Part shown: positions 50,552 to 60,224 of the stretch, one piece after another | How positions within the stretch are numbered: position 1 is the first letter of the stretch | How the letters are laid out: each line of letters starts with the position of its first letter | The notes under the pieces: generated by a model | Database searches by the model: none | Seen by the model: the letters and a program-made list of their open reading frames with translations, nothing else | Told to the model about the DNA's origin: nothing | Made by a program: the position numbers and the translations under genes | Origin: Aggregatilineales bacterium | GTDB lineage: Bacteria > Chloroflexota > Anaerolineae > Aggregatilineales > Phototrophicaceae | Direction of reading: 5' to 3' | Length of the DNA: 64,000 nucleotides | NCBI GenBank assembly: GCA_030834905.1 | Contig: JAUQWZ010000057.1 | Coordinates: 62,001 to 126,000, forward strand

Positions 50552-51967
50552 ATGCAAACGCTGACGATGAAATTTGGGGGAACGTCTGTAGGCAGCCCGG
50601 AAGCGATTTCTAACGTGGCGGCGATAGTGGGTGACGCGCTGGTGCCGGATAACCGCGTGATCGTGGTCGTCTCCGCCATGTCCGGCGTCACCGACGCGCT
50701 GCTTACTTCAGTGCGCGAGGCAGCCAGCGGCAACAAATGGTCGTACCTCTCCTGCGCCCAGAAGCTCCGCGACCGTCACGAGGAAGCCGTCAATCTGCTG
50801 ACATCGCCGGGCAAAGACCGCGACACGGTCATTAATGAGATCGGTGTTCTGATGAAGCAGCATACCGAATTGTGTCAGGCGGTCAATATTCTGGGCGAAG
50901 CGACGCCGCGCATTCTCGACGCGGTTGTCTCGTTTGGCGAGCGTTTGAGCTGCCGGGTGGTGGCTGCCGCGCTCCGCAGCCACGGAGTCAATGCGGTCGC
51001 CTGCGACGCTACCCAGTTCATCGTTACCGACGACCGTTATGGCAACGCCAGTGTCCAGTGGGCAGACACCGAGCAGCGTATCCGTGAAAAGCTGCTGCCG
51101 GTATTGGACAGCGGCATTGTGCCGGTGATTACCGGCTTCATTGGCGCGACGCGCGACGGACATGCGACGGCGTTAGGGCGCGGCGGCAGCGATTACAGCG
51201 GCGCTATTTTCGCGGCGTGCAGCGACAGCGACGAGCTGATCATCTGGACCGACGTGGACGGCGTCATGACCACCGATCCCCGCATTGACCGCCGCGCGCG
51301 CGTGCTGCCCTACGTCTCGTATCAGGAAGTCGGCGAACTGGCGTTTTACGGCGCGAAAGTGCTGCACCCGAAGACGGTGCAGCCGATCCTCAACCGGAAG
51401 ATTCCGTTGAGGGTGCGCAATACTTTCAATCCTCAGCATCAGGGCACGCTCATCGGTCCCAATGGGCAGCGCAGCGAAACCGTCATTAAGGCGGTCACGA
51501 GCGTGCGCAACGTGTCGCTGCTGACCGTCAGCGGCAAGGGCATGATCGGCGTGCCGGGCATCGCCGGGCGAACGTTTCTGGCGACGGCAAAAATGGGTGG
51601 CAACATTCTGATGATATCTCAGGCGTCGTCGGAGCAGAACTTCTGCTTTGTGGTGCTGGATGACCGCGCCGGCGAAGCGAAAGCGGCGATTGAAGCCGAA
51701 CTTGCCGCCGAGATCGCCCGTCAGGATGTGGACGGCGTCGAGGTGCTGGGTGACGTTGCCATCGTGACGACGGTTGGCGCGGGAATGCAGGGCACGCCCG
51801 GCGTTGCGGGGCGCATCTTCACGGTGATGGGCGACAACAACGTGAACGTGGTGGCAATCGCGCAGGGCGCGTCGGAATGCAGCATCTCGTTCGTGGTGGA
51901 CGAGGATAACCTGCAAAAGGCGGTGATCGCGCTGCACGATCTGGCGCTGAAAGCGGTGGCGGTTTAG
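50552..51967 (+). CDS. lysC: Aspartate kinase
   Basis: 471 residues from ATG at 50552, 12 bases after GGGAG. The kinase domain opens MKFGGTSVGS and has SFGERLSCRV for aspartate and GRGGSDYSGAI for ATP. Two C-terminal ACT domains follow (VRNVSLLTVSGKGMIGVPGI and VAIVTTVGAGMQGTPGVAGR) and usually bind lysine, threonine or both. It phosphorylates aspartate, the entry to the Asp-family amino acids. Transcription appears to be attenuated by a Thr-rich leader. Confidence 0.94.
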   Translation: MQTLTMKFGGTSVGSPEAISNVAAIVGDALVPDNRVIVVVSAMSGVTDALLTSVREAASGNKWSYLSCAQKLRDRHEEAVNLLTSPGKDRDTVINEIGVLMKQHTELCQAVNILGEATPRILDAVVSFGERLSCRVVAAALRSHGVNAVACDATQFIVTDDRYGNASVQWADTEQRIREKLLPVLDSGIVPVITGFIGATRDGHATALGRGGSDYSGAIFAACSDSDELIIWTDVDGVMTTDPRIDRRARVLPYVSYQEVGELAFYGAKVLHPKTVQPILNRKIPLRVRNTFNPQHQGTLIGPNGQRSETVIKAVTSVRNVSLLTVSGKGMIGVPGIAGRTFLATAKMGGNILMISQASSEQNFCFVVLDDRAGEAKAAIEAELAAEIARQDVDGVEVLGDVAIVTTVGAGMQGTPGVAGRIFTVMGDNNVNVVAIAQGASECSISFVVDEDNLQKAVIALHDLALKAVAV

Positions 51968-52629
51968 GCGGGCGCGATCATCGGACGGTTATACAGCCAC
52001 AGGCTGCCGAATCCCTGCCATTCAGACGGGATATGACAGCCGCCGCTGGCGACAGTGGCGAGCGTTTGGGCGAACATATCCGGCTGGCTGGAGACGGCAA
52101 TCATCGATACGGGCGAGCGCGGAGAGACGACCCGATCCACGACGGCGGCAAGGCTTACCTGCGGGCTGCCGTCATACGCCAGCAGCAGGCGAACGGGGTA
52201 GACGCTTCGGCACGACTGGTAAACATCCGACGGCGGCACATCGGGCATCAGGTCGCCCAGCGTTATGCCCAAGCCGTTCCAGCGGCGGGTGTAAAGGCGT
52301 ACATACTGGACAATGTCCTGGTCGTCGAAGATGAACAGCCCGGTGATGAAGCTGCCGCTGTCGTCAGGAATAGAGAAGCCGAACGACGTACCTGCCTGAT
52401 CGGGCGGGAACTCAGCGATGACGCCGATGGTGCTGATCGCCGCCGCGCGGCTGGTCGAACCGGGCGTGACGCCCAGCAGGCAGGGTAGCGAACACGCCGG
52501 ATGCCGCGCCAGGATGGCGGTATTACGCGGGGGAAACTGTTTGCCAATGATGACCGCCGCGCCAATGAGCAGGGCGAAGAGGGCGGATAGAAGCACAGAT
52601 GGAACGAGCGCGCGCCGCCATTTCACCAT
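51964..52629 (-). CDS. Membrane or lipid-anchored protein of unknown function
   Basis: 221 residues. A membrane helix at the N-terminus (ALVPSVLLSALFALLIGAAVII) and a Cys pair in HPACSLPCLLGVTPGST; the rest is soluble and mixed. The PACSLPCLLGVTPG block resembles small surface proteins seen repeatedly in Chloroflexota. It overlaps the lysC end by 4 bases on the opposite strand and follows the glycosidase gene by 8 bases. Confidence 0.5.
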   Translation of the reverse strand: MVKWRRALVPSVLLSALFALLIGAAVIIGKQFPPRNTAILARHPACSLPCLLGVTPGSTSRAAAISTIGVIAEFPPDQAGTSFGFSIPDDSGSFITGLFIFDDQDIVQYVRLYTRRWNGLGITLGDLMPDVPPSDVYQSCRSVYPVRLLLAYDGSPQVSLAAVVDRVVSPRSPVSMIAVSSQPDMFAQTLATVASGGCHIPSEWQGFGSLWLYNRPMIAPA

Positions 52630-52637
52630 TGCGCGTC

Positions 52638-53504
52638 CTACCGGGCGTAGACCGCCAGCACCGCCGGAACCGGATCGAACGACAGCACCTGAAAGAGCGC
52701 CGGTATCGTCACTGCCATCATACTCGAACCGCCGCCGTCCAGGTTGACCGCTGTCACCAGATCCAGGTCGCTGGCGGCGAGATAGCCGCTTAAATCCACC
52801 AGCGTCATGCCGATGAAGGACGGCGTGGTGATAAGAATGATGCGTCCGGCGCTGTCCTGCCCGACGACGGTGCGCCGCGAGATGCGGTCGCCCTGCGGAT
52901 TAGCGTATGACGCCTGCCCATCGCTGACCAGCACCGGGAACGCCTGCACCGCCTGTTCCAGCACTTCGCCCGTGTACGGCTCGACGTTGTTGGAGCGCAC
53001 GCGCGCCTGCCCGTTTTGCACCTGCAACATGCCACCGTAGCCGGGGAACGCCTGACCGTAAACGACGCCATCCGCCACGACCAAGCCGAGCGCGTTGCCC
53101 TGCGGATCAAAGAAGTTGGCATTGATGAAGGCGACGGCGTCGGGAAGCTGCTCGCGCCAGCCTTGCAGAGTCAGCGGGGCGGCGGGGCGGTAGTGAGCGC
53201 GAAAGCGGTAGTACGTCGGATCGACCCGCAGCGCGACAAACTGCGTCAGCGCGTAATCGTCGCCGGGGAGATAGAGGCGGCGCTCCAAGCCGGGCGCGAG
53301 CATTTCCCAGGCGTTTTCGACCGGGACAGCGCCGGTGGTTGGGGCGGGTGTATCGGTGGGCGCTTCAGTGGGCAAAATGAACGGCTGTGAGAGCGTGCAG
53401 CCGCCGATGAGCGAGGCGGCGGTGAAGAGCGAGGACAGCCGCAGACGCCGGAGCATACGGCGGCGGCGCAGCCTGGCAAAAAGTATCGATTGTTCGGGAT
53501 TCAC
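52638..53504 (-). CDS. Phosphodiester glycosidase-family lipoprotein
   Basis: 288 residues from GTG at 53504; an ATG at 53456 would start directly at the signal peptide (LSSLFTAASLIGGC), where Cys is the lipidation site. A Thr/Pro linker follows. The catalytic domain carries AFINANFFDPQGNALGL, then VVGQDSAGRIILITT and TAVNLDGGGSSMMAV, the NAGPA-type motif. Such proteins cleave phosphodiester-linked sugars such as wall teichoic-type polymers. The start choice is uncertain. Confidence 0.78.
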   Translation of the reverse strand: MNPEQSILFARLRRRRMLRRLRLSSLFTAASLIGGCTLSQPFILPTEAPTDTPAPTTGAVPVENAWEMLAPGLERRLYLPGDDYALTQFVALRVDPTYYRFRAHYRPAAPLTLQGWREQLPDAVAFINANFFDPQGNALGLVVADGVVYGQAFPGYGGMLQVQNGQARVRSNNVEPYTGEVLEQAVQAFPVLVSDGQASYANPQGDRISRRTVVGQDSAGRIILITTPSFIGMTLVDLSGYLAASDLDLVTAVNLDGGGSSMMAVTIPALFQVLSFDPVPAVLAVYAR

Positions 53505-53518
53505 GCGCTAAGTTGCCC

Positions 53519-53547
53519 TTGTCTGACAGATGCCCTGATGCTATACT
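53519..53547 (+). promoter_or_regulatory. tRNA-Val promoter
   Basis: TTGTCT (53519-53524), a 17-base spacer, TATACT (53542-53547), 27 bases before the tRNA. Confidence 0.72.
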
Positions 53548-53574
53548 TTACCTTACGTTGTCAAATCCAAATAT

Positions 53575-53648
<74 letters not shown>

Positions 53649-53657
53649 CAACAAAAG

Positions 53658-53694
53658 CGGGTCAGTCTCAGTAGAGGTTGACCCGTTTGTTTTG
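53658..53694 (+). terminator. Terminator after tRNA-Val
   Basis: CGGGTCA (53658-53664) pairs with TGACCCG (53679-53685), followed by TTTGTTTT. The gap up to 53837 holds nothing else I can support. Confidence 0.75.
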
Positions 53695-53836
53695 GTGCAG
53701 GTTGGCTTGACGATGGTCACTTCGCTTTTTTGCTGCCTCAATTCTTTATGCTTCCTCAATACCTTAAGTTGATTAAACCGGGCGGGCATGGTAGCTTAAG
53801 AAGTGTGATTCGTTCGCTGATGGTCTTGGTGCATGA

Positions 53837-55690
53837 ATGAAAAGTCAGGAGTCTGTATCCAGCCAGCGAGATTGGATGCTTTTCGTCGTGCGCTGGGTGC
53901 TGCTCGTACTTGGAGCGCTGGCGATACTGATCGCGCGTAATCAGGCTGCGCCGCCTGCCAGCAGTCAGGATATCATCACCATCGGGCTGATCGGCGGCAT
54001 TGCCAACCTGCTGCTTCTGCCCTTCCTGCTGGTGCGCTCGATGGGGCAGGGCTTGAGCATGGCTGCCTTCGCGGGTGACATCGTCATCGCGGGGGTGTTC
54101 GCCTATATCTGCCGGAACGACATCTGGAGTCTCGTCAGCCTGATCAGCGGCGTGATGCTGGTGGGGTTGGTTCGGGCATCATTTGCCTACAGCGTCGCTC
54201 AGGTGATCGGCGTCATGGTCACTACAGTGGCAGTGACTGCCGCCGCGCTGGGGACGGGCGTTCTATCGACGCTGTCCGTCCCGCTGATGATTCTGGTCGT
54301 CGTTGGCGTTATCGTGATGGCGGCAGGCTACGGGCTGGAGCATCATGTCGGCAGGCTGCGCGATCAGCTTCAGCAGGCGCTGCGCCTGCAAAACGAAGAA
54401 ATGCAGGCAACCCGCGAACGCACGCGGGCGATTTACAACCTGTCGTTCATCCTTAGCTCAACCCTCAATTACGAGAAGATTCTGGAAGCGGCGCTGGAAG
54501 CCGGTCGGCTGGGCTTGCGCCTGCCCGAACGCGAAGGCTCCAGCCTCAACGCCGTCGTGATGCTGTTCCACTCGGACGATAACGCGCTCCACGTCGTGTC
54601 GTCGCGGCGGCTGACTCGCGCTGACGAATCGCGCATCATTCCCGGCAAAGTCGGCATGGTGGCGGAAGCGCTGCAGGAAGCTGTCCCGGTGTTTGGCACC
54701 AACGCTTCTCAAGACCCGGAACTGCAATATTTCGTCGCCTTTCAATACTGCCGGTCGATCCTGTGCATTCCGCTGCGCTCCGGGTTTGACAACTACGGGG
54801 TGCTGGTCTATGGCAGCGACCGCCCGAACGCCTTCACCGAAGACCAGAGCGAGCTGCTGAGCGCGATTGGCACGCAGGCGACGATTGCGCTCCAAAACGC
54901 GCTGCTGTACCAGAGCCTGCGCGACGAAAAAGAGAAGATCGTCGATGTCGAGGAAGACGCGCGCAAGAAGCTGGCACGCGATCTGCACGACGGTCCCACC
55001 CAGAGCATCGCGGCGATTGCCATGCGCATGAGCTACATTGCCCGGCTTCAGCACAAATCTCCCGAACAGCTTCCAGACGAACTGCGTAAGGTTGAAGACC
55101 TGGCGCGAAAGACCACCAAAGAGATTCGGCACATGCTGTTTACGCTGCGCCCGCTGGTGCTGGAATCGCAGGGACTGGTAGCGGCGCTGAACCAGCTTTC
55201 CGAGAAGATGCGCGAGACTCACGAGCAGGCGGTGGCGGTACGGGTGGCGCGGGATGTCGAACAATACCTCGACCACAACCAGCAGGGGGTGATGTTCTAC
55301 ATCATCGAGGAAGCGGTGAATAACGCCCGTAAGCACGCCCGCGCCGATCTCATCAGCGTGACCATCAACGTCCAGGATGATGTCATCATCGTGCAGATTG
55401 CCGATAACGGCATCGGCTTCAATACCGGCGCGGTGACCGCCAACTATGATCAGCGCGGCAGTCTCGGCATGGTCAACATGCGCGAGCGCGCCGAAATTCT
55501 TGAAGGCACGCTGAGCATTGACAGCGTGGAGGGACGCGGTACAGTCATCACTGTCGTCGTGCCACTTCACCCATCTTATGGTACCCTTCGCGACGGCAAG
55601 CGTTCGTCGAAGTCAATGACCAAGCTGGCACTGGCGGCGGCGGACCGCATGGAACGGCTGGAAGCGAATGGGAATCCACCTCGACTATGA
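53837..55690 (+). CDS. NarX-type sensor histidine kinase with membrane and GAF domains
   Basis: 617 residues. Six or so membrane segments (about 12-165) are followed by a coiled linker (RDQLQQALRLQNEEMQATRER), a GAF domain (about 205-365) and a HisKA_3 dimerisation helix with EEDARKKLARDLHDGPTQSI (phosphorylated His). The ATPase has EEAVNNARKHARAD, IADNGIGFN and GSLGMVNMRERAE. No response regulator is next to it; a methyltransferase overlaps by ATGA. Signal unknown. Confidence 0.88.
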   Translation: MKSQESVSSQRDWMLFVVRWVLLVLGALAILIARNQAAPPASSQDIITIGLIGGIANLLLLPFLLVRSMGQGLSMAAFAGDIVIAGVFAYICRNDIWSLVSLISGVMLVGLVRASFAYSVAQVIGVMVTTVAVTAAALGTGVLSTLSVPLMILVVVGVIVMAAGYGLEHHVGRLRDQLQQALRLQNEEMQATRERTRAIYNLSFILSSTLNYEKILEAALEAGRLGLRLPEREGSSLNAVVMLFHSDDNALHVVSSRRLTRADESRIIPGKVGMVAEALQEAVPVFGTNASQDPELQYFVAFQYCRSILCIPLRSGFDNYGVLVYGSDRPNAFTEDQSELLSAIGTQATIALQNALLYQSLRDEKEKIVDVEEDARKKLARDLHDGPTQSIAAIAMRMSYIARLQHKSPEQLPDELRKVEDLARKTTKEIRHMLFTLRPLVLESQGLVAALNQLSEKMRETHEQAVAVRVARDVEQYLDHNQQGVMFYIIEEAVNNARKHARADLISVTINVQDDVIIVQIADNGIGFNTGAVTANYDQRGSLGMVNMRERAEILEGTLSIDSVEGRGTVITVVVPLHPSYGTLRDGKRSSKSMTKLALAAADRMERLEANGNPPRL

Positions 55691-56424
55691 CACACTCTTC
55701 TCTTGCGGCGCTTCGCGGTGAGCCAAGCTACGTCTGGCGCGCCGGGCAGGAGCGCCGTCTGCAAATGATCGCCCACTGGACGGCGCTTGAAAATGCGCGC
55801 GTCCTTGAGGCAGGCGGCGGCGTGGGCATGTATGCCGCGCAAATCTACCAGCGGTACTCAAAGCAGGTCGAATGTTTTGACATTGAACTGGCGCGGGTGC
55901 AGGAAGCCCGGGAGGGCACGCCGCGCGCGCTGGTCGCGGCAGCCGAGTACCTGCCCTACCGCAGCGGCTATTTTGACACCATCCTCTCCAGCGACGTTCT
56001 GGAACACGTCAGCGATGACCGCGCGGCGGCGCGTGAGATGGTGCGGGCGCTCAAGCCGGGCGGCAGGCTGATCGTGTTTGTTCCCAACCGCTGGTATCCG
56101 TTTGAAACTCACGGGCATTACTGGCGCGGACAGTATCATTTCGGCAACACGCCGCTGATCAACTACCTGCCGGACGGGCTGCGGAACCGGCTTGCGCCGC
56201 ACGTGCGCGCCTATACCAGGCGCGGGCTGCTCCGCCTGTTTGACGGCTGCCCGGTTCGGATCATCACTCACCAGCGCATTTTTGCCGCTTACGACAACAT
56301 CATCGCCCGGTTTGGCGCGGCGGGGCGGGTGCTGCGCGGTACGCTGCAGGCGATTGAAGGCACGCCGCTGGACGTGATCGGCTATTCGCACCTGCTGGTG
56401 CTGGAAAAGACCGGCGAGGGGTAG
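55687..56424 (+). CDS. SAM-dependent methyltransferase
   Basis: 245 residues, starting within the stop of the sensor kinase gene. Motif I is VLEAGGGVGMYAAQ (about 38-51) and VECFDIELARVQEA; ILSSDVLEHVSDD is the motif-II equivalent. The C-terminal half resembles enzymes acting on small molecules or lipids. Coupled translation with a sensor kinase is unusual. Substrate unknown. Confidence 0.78.
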   Translation: MTHSSLAALRGEPSYVWRAGQERRLQMIAHWTALENARVLEAGGGVGMYAAQIYQRYSKQVECFDIELARVQEAREGTPRALVAAAEYLPYRSGYFDTILSSDVLEHVSDDRAAAREMVRALKPGGRLIVFVPNRWYPFETHGHYWRGQYHFGNTPLINYLPDGLRNRLAPHVRAYTRRGLLRLFDGCPVRIITHQRIFAAYDNIIARFGAAGRVLRGTLQAIEGTPLDVIGYSHLLVLEKTGEG

Positions 56425-56467
56425 TCACAGATCGTGCCGCGCCCACACAGAAAGTCTCAATATCGGG

Positions 56468-57028
56468 TTACTGTTCGTCAATGAAAACGGGCAGGTGACC
56501 GAGCGCGACAATATCTGACCATTTGGCGCGGTCGCCTTCGGTGAAAATAGCTGCTTCGCCGATGACGTGTGCCTGAGCCTTGTCCATGATCAGTCGCATC
56601 CCCTGAAGCGTGCTGCCGGTGGAGATGACATCGTCGAGCAGCACTACCCGCTTGCCAGCGATCAGATCGCGGTCTTTCTCATCCAGATACAGCGTCTGGG
56701 GTTCGCCGGTCGTGATACTGAGGGTTTCCGAACGCAGCGCGTCTCCCATGTAGGGTTTGTATGATTTCCGCAGCACTACGTAAGCGACGCCCATCTCGAC
56801 CGACAGGGCGTGCGCCAGCGGAATGCTCTTGGCTTCCGGCGTGACCAGCACCTCGACGTTTTGCGGACGCAGCTTCTCCGCCAGCGCCTTGCCAACCGCC
56901 TGCACGAGTTCGGTATCGCCCAGAATGTTCAGGATCGCAATACGAACGCCGGGTTTGATCGCGAAGAGGCGCAGTTCACGCTTGATGCCAGCAACTTCAA
57001 TTGAGTAGGTTTCGTAGGGGGCGCTCAT
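56468..57028 (-). CDS. Purine phosphoribosyltransferase family protein
   Basis: 186 residues. PRPP motif VVLLDDVISTGSTLQGM (about 128-144) with the two acids, and AKSIPLAHALSVEMG and VVLRKSYKPYM before it. The pattern is of the adenine/xanthine PRT group (apt or xpt), which salvages purines by joining the base to PRPP. The two cannot be told apart here. It stands alone, divergent from the methyltransferase. Confidence 0.8.
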   Translation of the reverse strand: MSAPYETYSIEVAGIKRELRLFAIKPGVRIAILNILGDTELVQAVGKALAEKLRPQNVEVLVTPEAKSIPLAHALSVEMGVAYVVLRKSYKPYMGDALRSETLSITTGEPQTLYLDEKDRDLIAGKRVVLLDDVISTGSTLQGMRLIMDKAQAHVIGEAAIFTEGDRAKWSDIVALGHLPVFIDEQ

Positions 57029-57074
57029 CCATCAACTCTCCATATGCAAAAGCGCCCATATTTTAGCACACCCC

Positions 57075-57776
57075 TCAGGCATTCACCGTACTGTGCGCAA
57101 GCTGCCCATCGACCAGCGTCAGCACTCGATCCGAGCGCTGCGCCAGATCGTGATCGTGGGTCACAATCACGACAGTCGTGCCGGAGCGCTGGCGGACATC
57201 TTCCAGCGCTTGCAGCACCATCACGCCCGACTCCTGGTCGAGATTGCCGGTTGGCTCATCTGCCAGCAGCAGCGGCGGATCGTTTGCCAGCGCGCGGGCA
57301 ATGGCGACGCGCTGCTGCTGACCGCCGGAAAGCTCGGAAGGGCGGTGGCGCATCCGGTCGCCAAGTCCCAACCCTTCAAGCAGCTCCTTTGCCCGTTTCT
57401 CCGGGTTGAAGCGCGGCTTGCGGGCAAACTGGATCGGAAGGGCAACGTTTTCCAGCGCCGTCAGGGTGGGGATGAGGTTGAAAAACTGAAAGATGAAGCC
57501 GATCTTCTCGTTGCGAATCTCGGTGAGCTGATCCTCGTTCATCCGGCTGATATCGACGCCGTCGATCATGATCGTGCCGCTGGTGGGTTGATCCAGCCCG
57601 CCGATCAAGCCGAGCAGGGTGCTCTTGCCGCTGCCCGACGGACCCACGATGCCGACGATTTCACCGGCGTAGATGTCCATATCGACGCCGCGCAGGGCAT
57701 GGACAACCGTTTTTCCCAGAGGGAGGTCTTTGGCGAGATTGCGCGTGCTGATGACGATGTTCCCGTTTTGTGCCAT
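57075..57776 (-). CDS. LolD/MacB-type ABC transporter ATPase
   Basis: 233 residues. Walker [13 protein letters not shown] (about 43-54), Q-loop in [11 protein letters not shown], signature [15 protein letters not shown] (about 145-159) and Walker [15 protein letters not shown]. It is the LolD/FtsE/MacB type. No permease gene is adjacent, so its partner must be elsewhere. It likely moves a lipoprotein, peptide or drug. Confidence 0.88.
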   Translation of the reverse strand: MAQNGNIVISTRNLAKDLPLGKTVVHALRGVDMDIYAGEIVGIVGPSGSGKSTLLGLIGGLDQPTSGTIMIDGVDISRMNEDQLTEIRNEKIGFIFQFFNLIPTLTALENVALPIQFARKPRFNPEKRAKELLEGLGLGDRMRHRPSELSGGQQQRVAIARALANDPPLLLADEPTGNLDQESGVMVLQALEDVRQRSGTTVVIVTHDHDLAQRSDRVLTLVDGQLAHSTVNA

Positions 57777-57902
57777 AACTGCTGCTTTCTCAACAATCCG
57801 TTACGTTCTGATATACGCACGAAAGCAGCCGGGGTTGCAACCACCCGGCGGCTTTACGGGAGCGAACGTTATTGTATCAGAGTTGGAAAACAGGAACACT
57901 CA

Positions 57903-58352
57903 CTAATCGTGCTGAAGCGGCGATTCCTCAAAGGCGCGTATCCGAAGATACAGCCTGCGGAAGGCACTGAGGATATCTGAGGTGGTGATGATGCCGACCA
58001 CCGTTTCACTGCGGACGACTGGCAGACAGCTAATGTGATTGACCAGCATCAGGCGAGCCGCCTCATCCGCGTCCGCTTCGGGTTCAACGACAATCGGTGC
58101 CGGAGTCATGATTGCGCGCACCGGAAGCTGGGTCACCGCGGCTTCGTTTTGCCACGTTTCGCGCAGGATGAACGGCGATTTTAGCGCGGCGCGAATATCG
58201 CGTCGCGTGAGGATGCCAACAAGCTGCCCTTCGGAATTCATTACCGGCAGGTGATGGAAGTTGTTCTTCTCGAGGATCTCGAGTGCCATTCGCAGCGGCT
58301 TTCCCTGGTGAATGGTGATCGGTTTACTCGTCATCATATCTGCGACATACAT
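57903..58352 (-). CDS. Two-CBS-domain protein
   Basis: 149 residues: two CBS domains, about 5-62 (VADMMTSKPITIHQGKPLRMA with VGILTRRDIRAAL) and 80-135 (AIMTPAPIVVEPEADADEA, VGIITTSDILSAF). CBS pairs bind adenine nucleotides and regulate other proteins. Same layout as the gene at 58421-58855, suggesting local duplication. Confidence 0.85.
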   Translation of the reverse strand: MYVADMMTSKPITIHQGKPLRMALEILEKNNFHHLPVMNSEGQLVGILTRRDIRAALKSPFILRETWQNEAAVTQLPVRAIMTPAPIVVEPEADADEAARLMLVNHISCLPVVRSETVVGIITTSDILSAFRRLYLRIRAFEESPLQHD

Positions 58353-58420
58353 TGTTTTTCACCTGACCAGCAAGGGCGCGAAACACCACCGCGCCACTCA
58401 GCCGTTACGTATATTCTGAA

Positions 58421-58855
58421 CTAGGTTATATCCCTGACTCGCGATTCAACCAACATTTTGAAAATATCCGACTCGGTGACAATACCGACCAGATGACCTT
58501 CATCATTGATGACCGGCATACCACTGATCTTCTTATCAAGCATCAACCGCGCCGCGTCCAGAATCGTTGTATCCGGGCTGACGGTGATGGGATCGTGGGT
58601 CATGCTGCGTTCCACGATGAGTTGATCCCATAGATAGTTGAGTTCCCACACGCTCAGACTGGTCGCGTCCGACGGACTGGCTTCGCGAATATCGCCACTG
58701 GTGATGATGCCAACCAGCCGCCCCGACTTGACCACCGGCAGCCGACGAATTCGGCAGTCCCTCATGATTTCGTGGGCAGTCTTAAGCCGGGTACCCGGTT
58801 CAACGGTGATAACGGGTTTGGACATCCATTCGGAGACCACGACGTTTTCCAACAT
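58421..58855 (-). CDS. Two-CBS-domain protein
   Basis: 144 residues, with AAGGAGG 5-6 bases before the ATG. CBS domains at about 8-58 (EWMSKPVITVEPGTRLKTA, VGIITSGDIREA) and 85-140 (SMTHDPITVSPDTTILDAA, VGIVTESDIFKML). Probable adenylate sensor or partner. The gene at 57903 downstream is a likely paralogue in the same transcript. Confidence 0.85.
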   Translation of the reverse strand: MLENVVVSEWMSKPVITVEPGTRLKTAHEIMRDCRIRRLPVVKSGRLVGIITSGDIREASPSDATSLSVWELNYLWDQLIVERSMTHDPITVSPDTTILDAARLMLDKKISGMPVINDEGHLVGIVTESDIFKMLVESRVRDIT

Positions 58856-58993
58856 TTGGACCTCCTTAGAGAGCAGATATGGGCTGTGCTCTGGAAGTGT
58901 CGGGTTATCAGGACACGTCTGACATGTGTCCCCCCTCTACATAAGGTATCCAAAAACCGTCGGATGAAGGTCACCGTGTTCGCGTGATTAATG

Positions 58994-60145
58994 TTAGCGG
59001 TTTATCGGCAGTGACAGGACTATCAGCGTTCCTTTCCCTGGTTCTGACTCAATCCGTACCGTTCCCCCATGCAGCCGCGCCCGCTGCTGGATATTGCGCA
59101 GCCCCAGACCCGGCTGTGATGCTGTTTTCTGAAGGTTAAAGCCGCGCCCGTTGTCCCGGATCTCCAGTTCAAACAAGCTGTTGAACTGGCGCGCGTAGAG
59201 CTGCACCTCGGTGGCGTCGGCGTGGCGGACGATGTTGCTCAGGGCTTCGTTCGCCATCTGGCAAAGCGCTTCGTAGGTGCTGGGTACAAACGGGATATCG
59301 CCATCGGGCGCGTCGATATCGATCCGGATTTCTCGCGGAATATGCAGCCGCGCCACCATCTGCTCAAGACATTCGGTGATCGTCTTTTTCTCGAAGCTCT
59401 TTGTCTTGAGGTTGTTGATGTAGTGGCGAATGTCCTCGATGATCAGGTTCAGGCTTTGCATCACCGGCAGCAGGTCGTCGGGATTGGTCTTGCGCGAGGC
59501 ACGCATGAGCTGCAGGCGCATTCCAATCGCATAGAGCGACTGAATGACGCCGTCGTGCAGTTCCATGCCAATGCGCTCGCGTTCTTCGAGCAGCGTCAGC
59601 TGATGGCGCTGTTCGCGCAGGCGCGCGCCCGCGATAGCCAGCGCCGCATAGCCCGCGATTGTCTCCACCAGCCACTGATCCTGCTCGCTGAACGGCTGCC
59701 CGTCAACCGGATCGGTCAGATACAACATCCCGAACAGGCTGTCGCCGACGATGATGGGCACGCCAAGAAAGCGATTCATCTCCGGGTGATTGACGGGAAA
59801 GCCGCTTGAACGCGGATCGCCTTCGATCTGGTCGAGGCGAATCGGCGCTCGCTCGCTCATAATCGCGCCGAGAAGCCCGCGTCCCTGCGGCAAATGGGGG
59901 ATAGCAGCGGCAACGGCGGGTTCAAGCCCGGAGAACATGAAATACTCCAGCCCGCCTTTGCCATCGGGAATACCCAATGCCGCATAGCGCGCTTTGACCA
60001 GATCGCGCGCCGCTTCGGCAATGCGTTCCAGAACTTCGCCCACCGTATCCGCTTCGGCGGCGCGCATGACGGATGACGTGATGACATTGAGCGAACTCAA
60101 GAGGGATGGCACGTCTACCTGACGATATTTGTCACTTGTTTCCAT
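58994..60145 (-). CDS. GAF-domain sensor histidine kinase (NarX type)
   Basis: 383 residues without membrane segments. GAF domain at about 20-165, HisKA_3 with LLEERERIGMELHDGVIQSLYAIG (phospho-His, about 190-210) and ATPase motifs ANEALSNIVRHADA, IRDNGRGFNLQ and GLGLRNIQQRA. A soluble kinase sensing a cytosolic cue. Divergent from the NarL-type regulator at 60225, its likely partner. Confidence 0.9.
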   Translation of the reverse strand: METSDKYRQVDVPSLLSSLNVITSSVMRAAEADTVGEVLERIAEAARDLVKARYAALGIPDGKGGLEYFMFSGLEPAVAAAIPHLPQGRGLLGAIMSERAPIRLDQIEGDPRSSGFPVNHPEMNRFLGVPIIVGDSLFGMLYLTDPVDGQPFSEQDQWLVETIAGYAALAIAGARLREQRHQLTLLEERERIGMELHDGVIQSLYAIGMRLQLMRASRKTNPDDLLPVMQSLNLIIEDIRHYINNLKTKSFEKKTITECLEQMVARLHIPREIRIDIDAPDGDIPFVPSTYEALCQMANEALSNIVRHADATEVQLYARQFNSLFELEIRDNGRGFNLQKTASQPGLGLRNIQQRARLHGGTVRIESEPGKGTLIVLSLPINR

Positions 60146-60224
60146 CAGAATGCGATATACTATGCTAAGCTTTACACTCTATTCTAATGTACCCAGCCTA
60201 ATAGTTCCAGCGAGTCGGACGCGA

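Noticed and set aside
54458-55570. Long minus-strand frame opposite the sensor kinase
   Set aside because: It is the antisense of HisKA/HATPase coding sequence, has no domain and no ribosome site.
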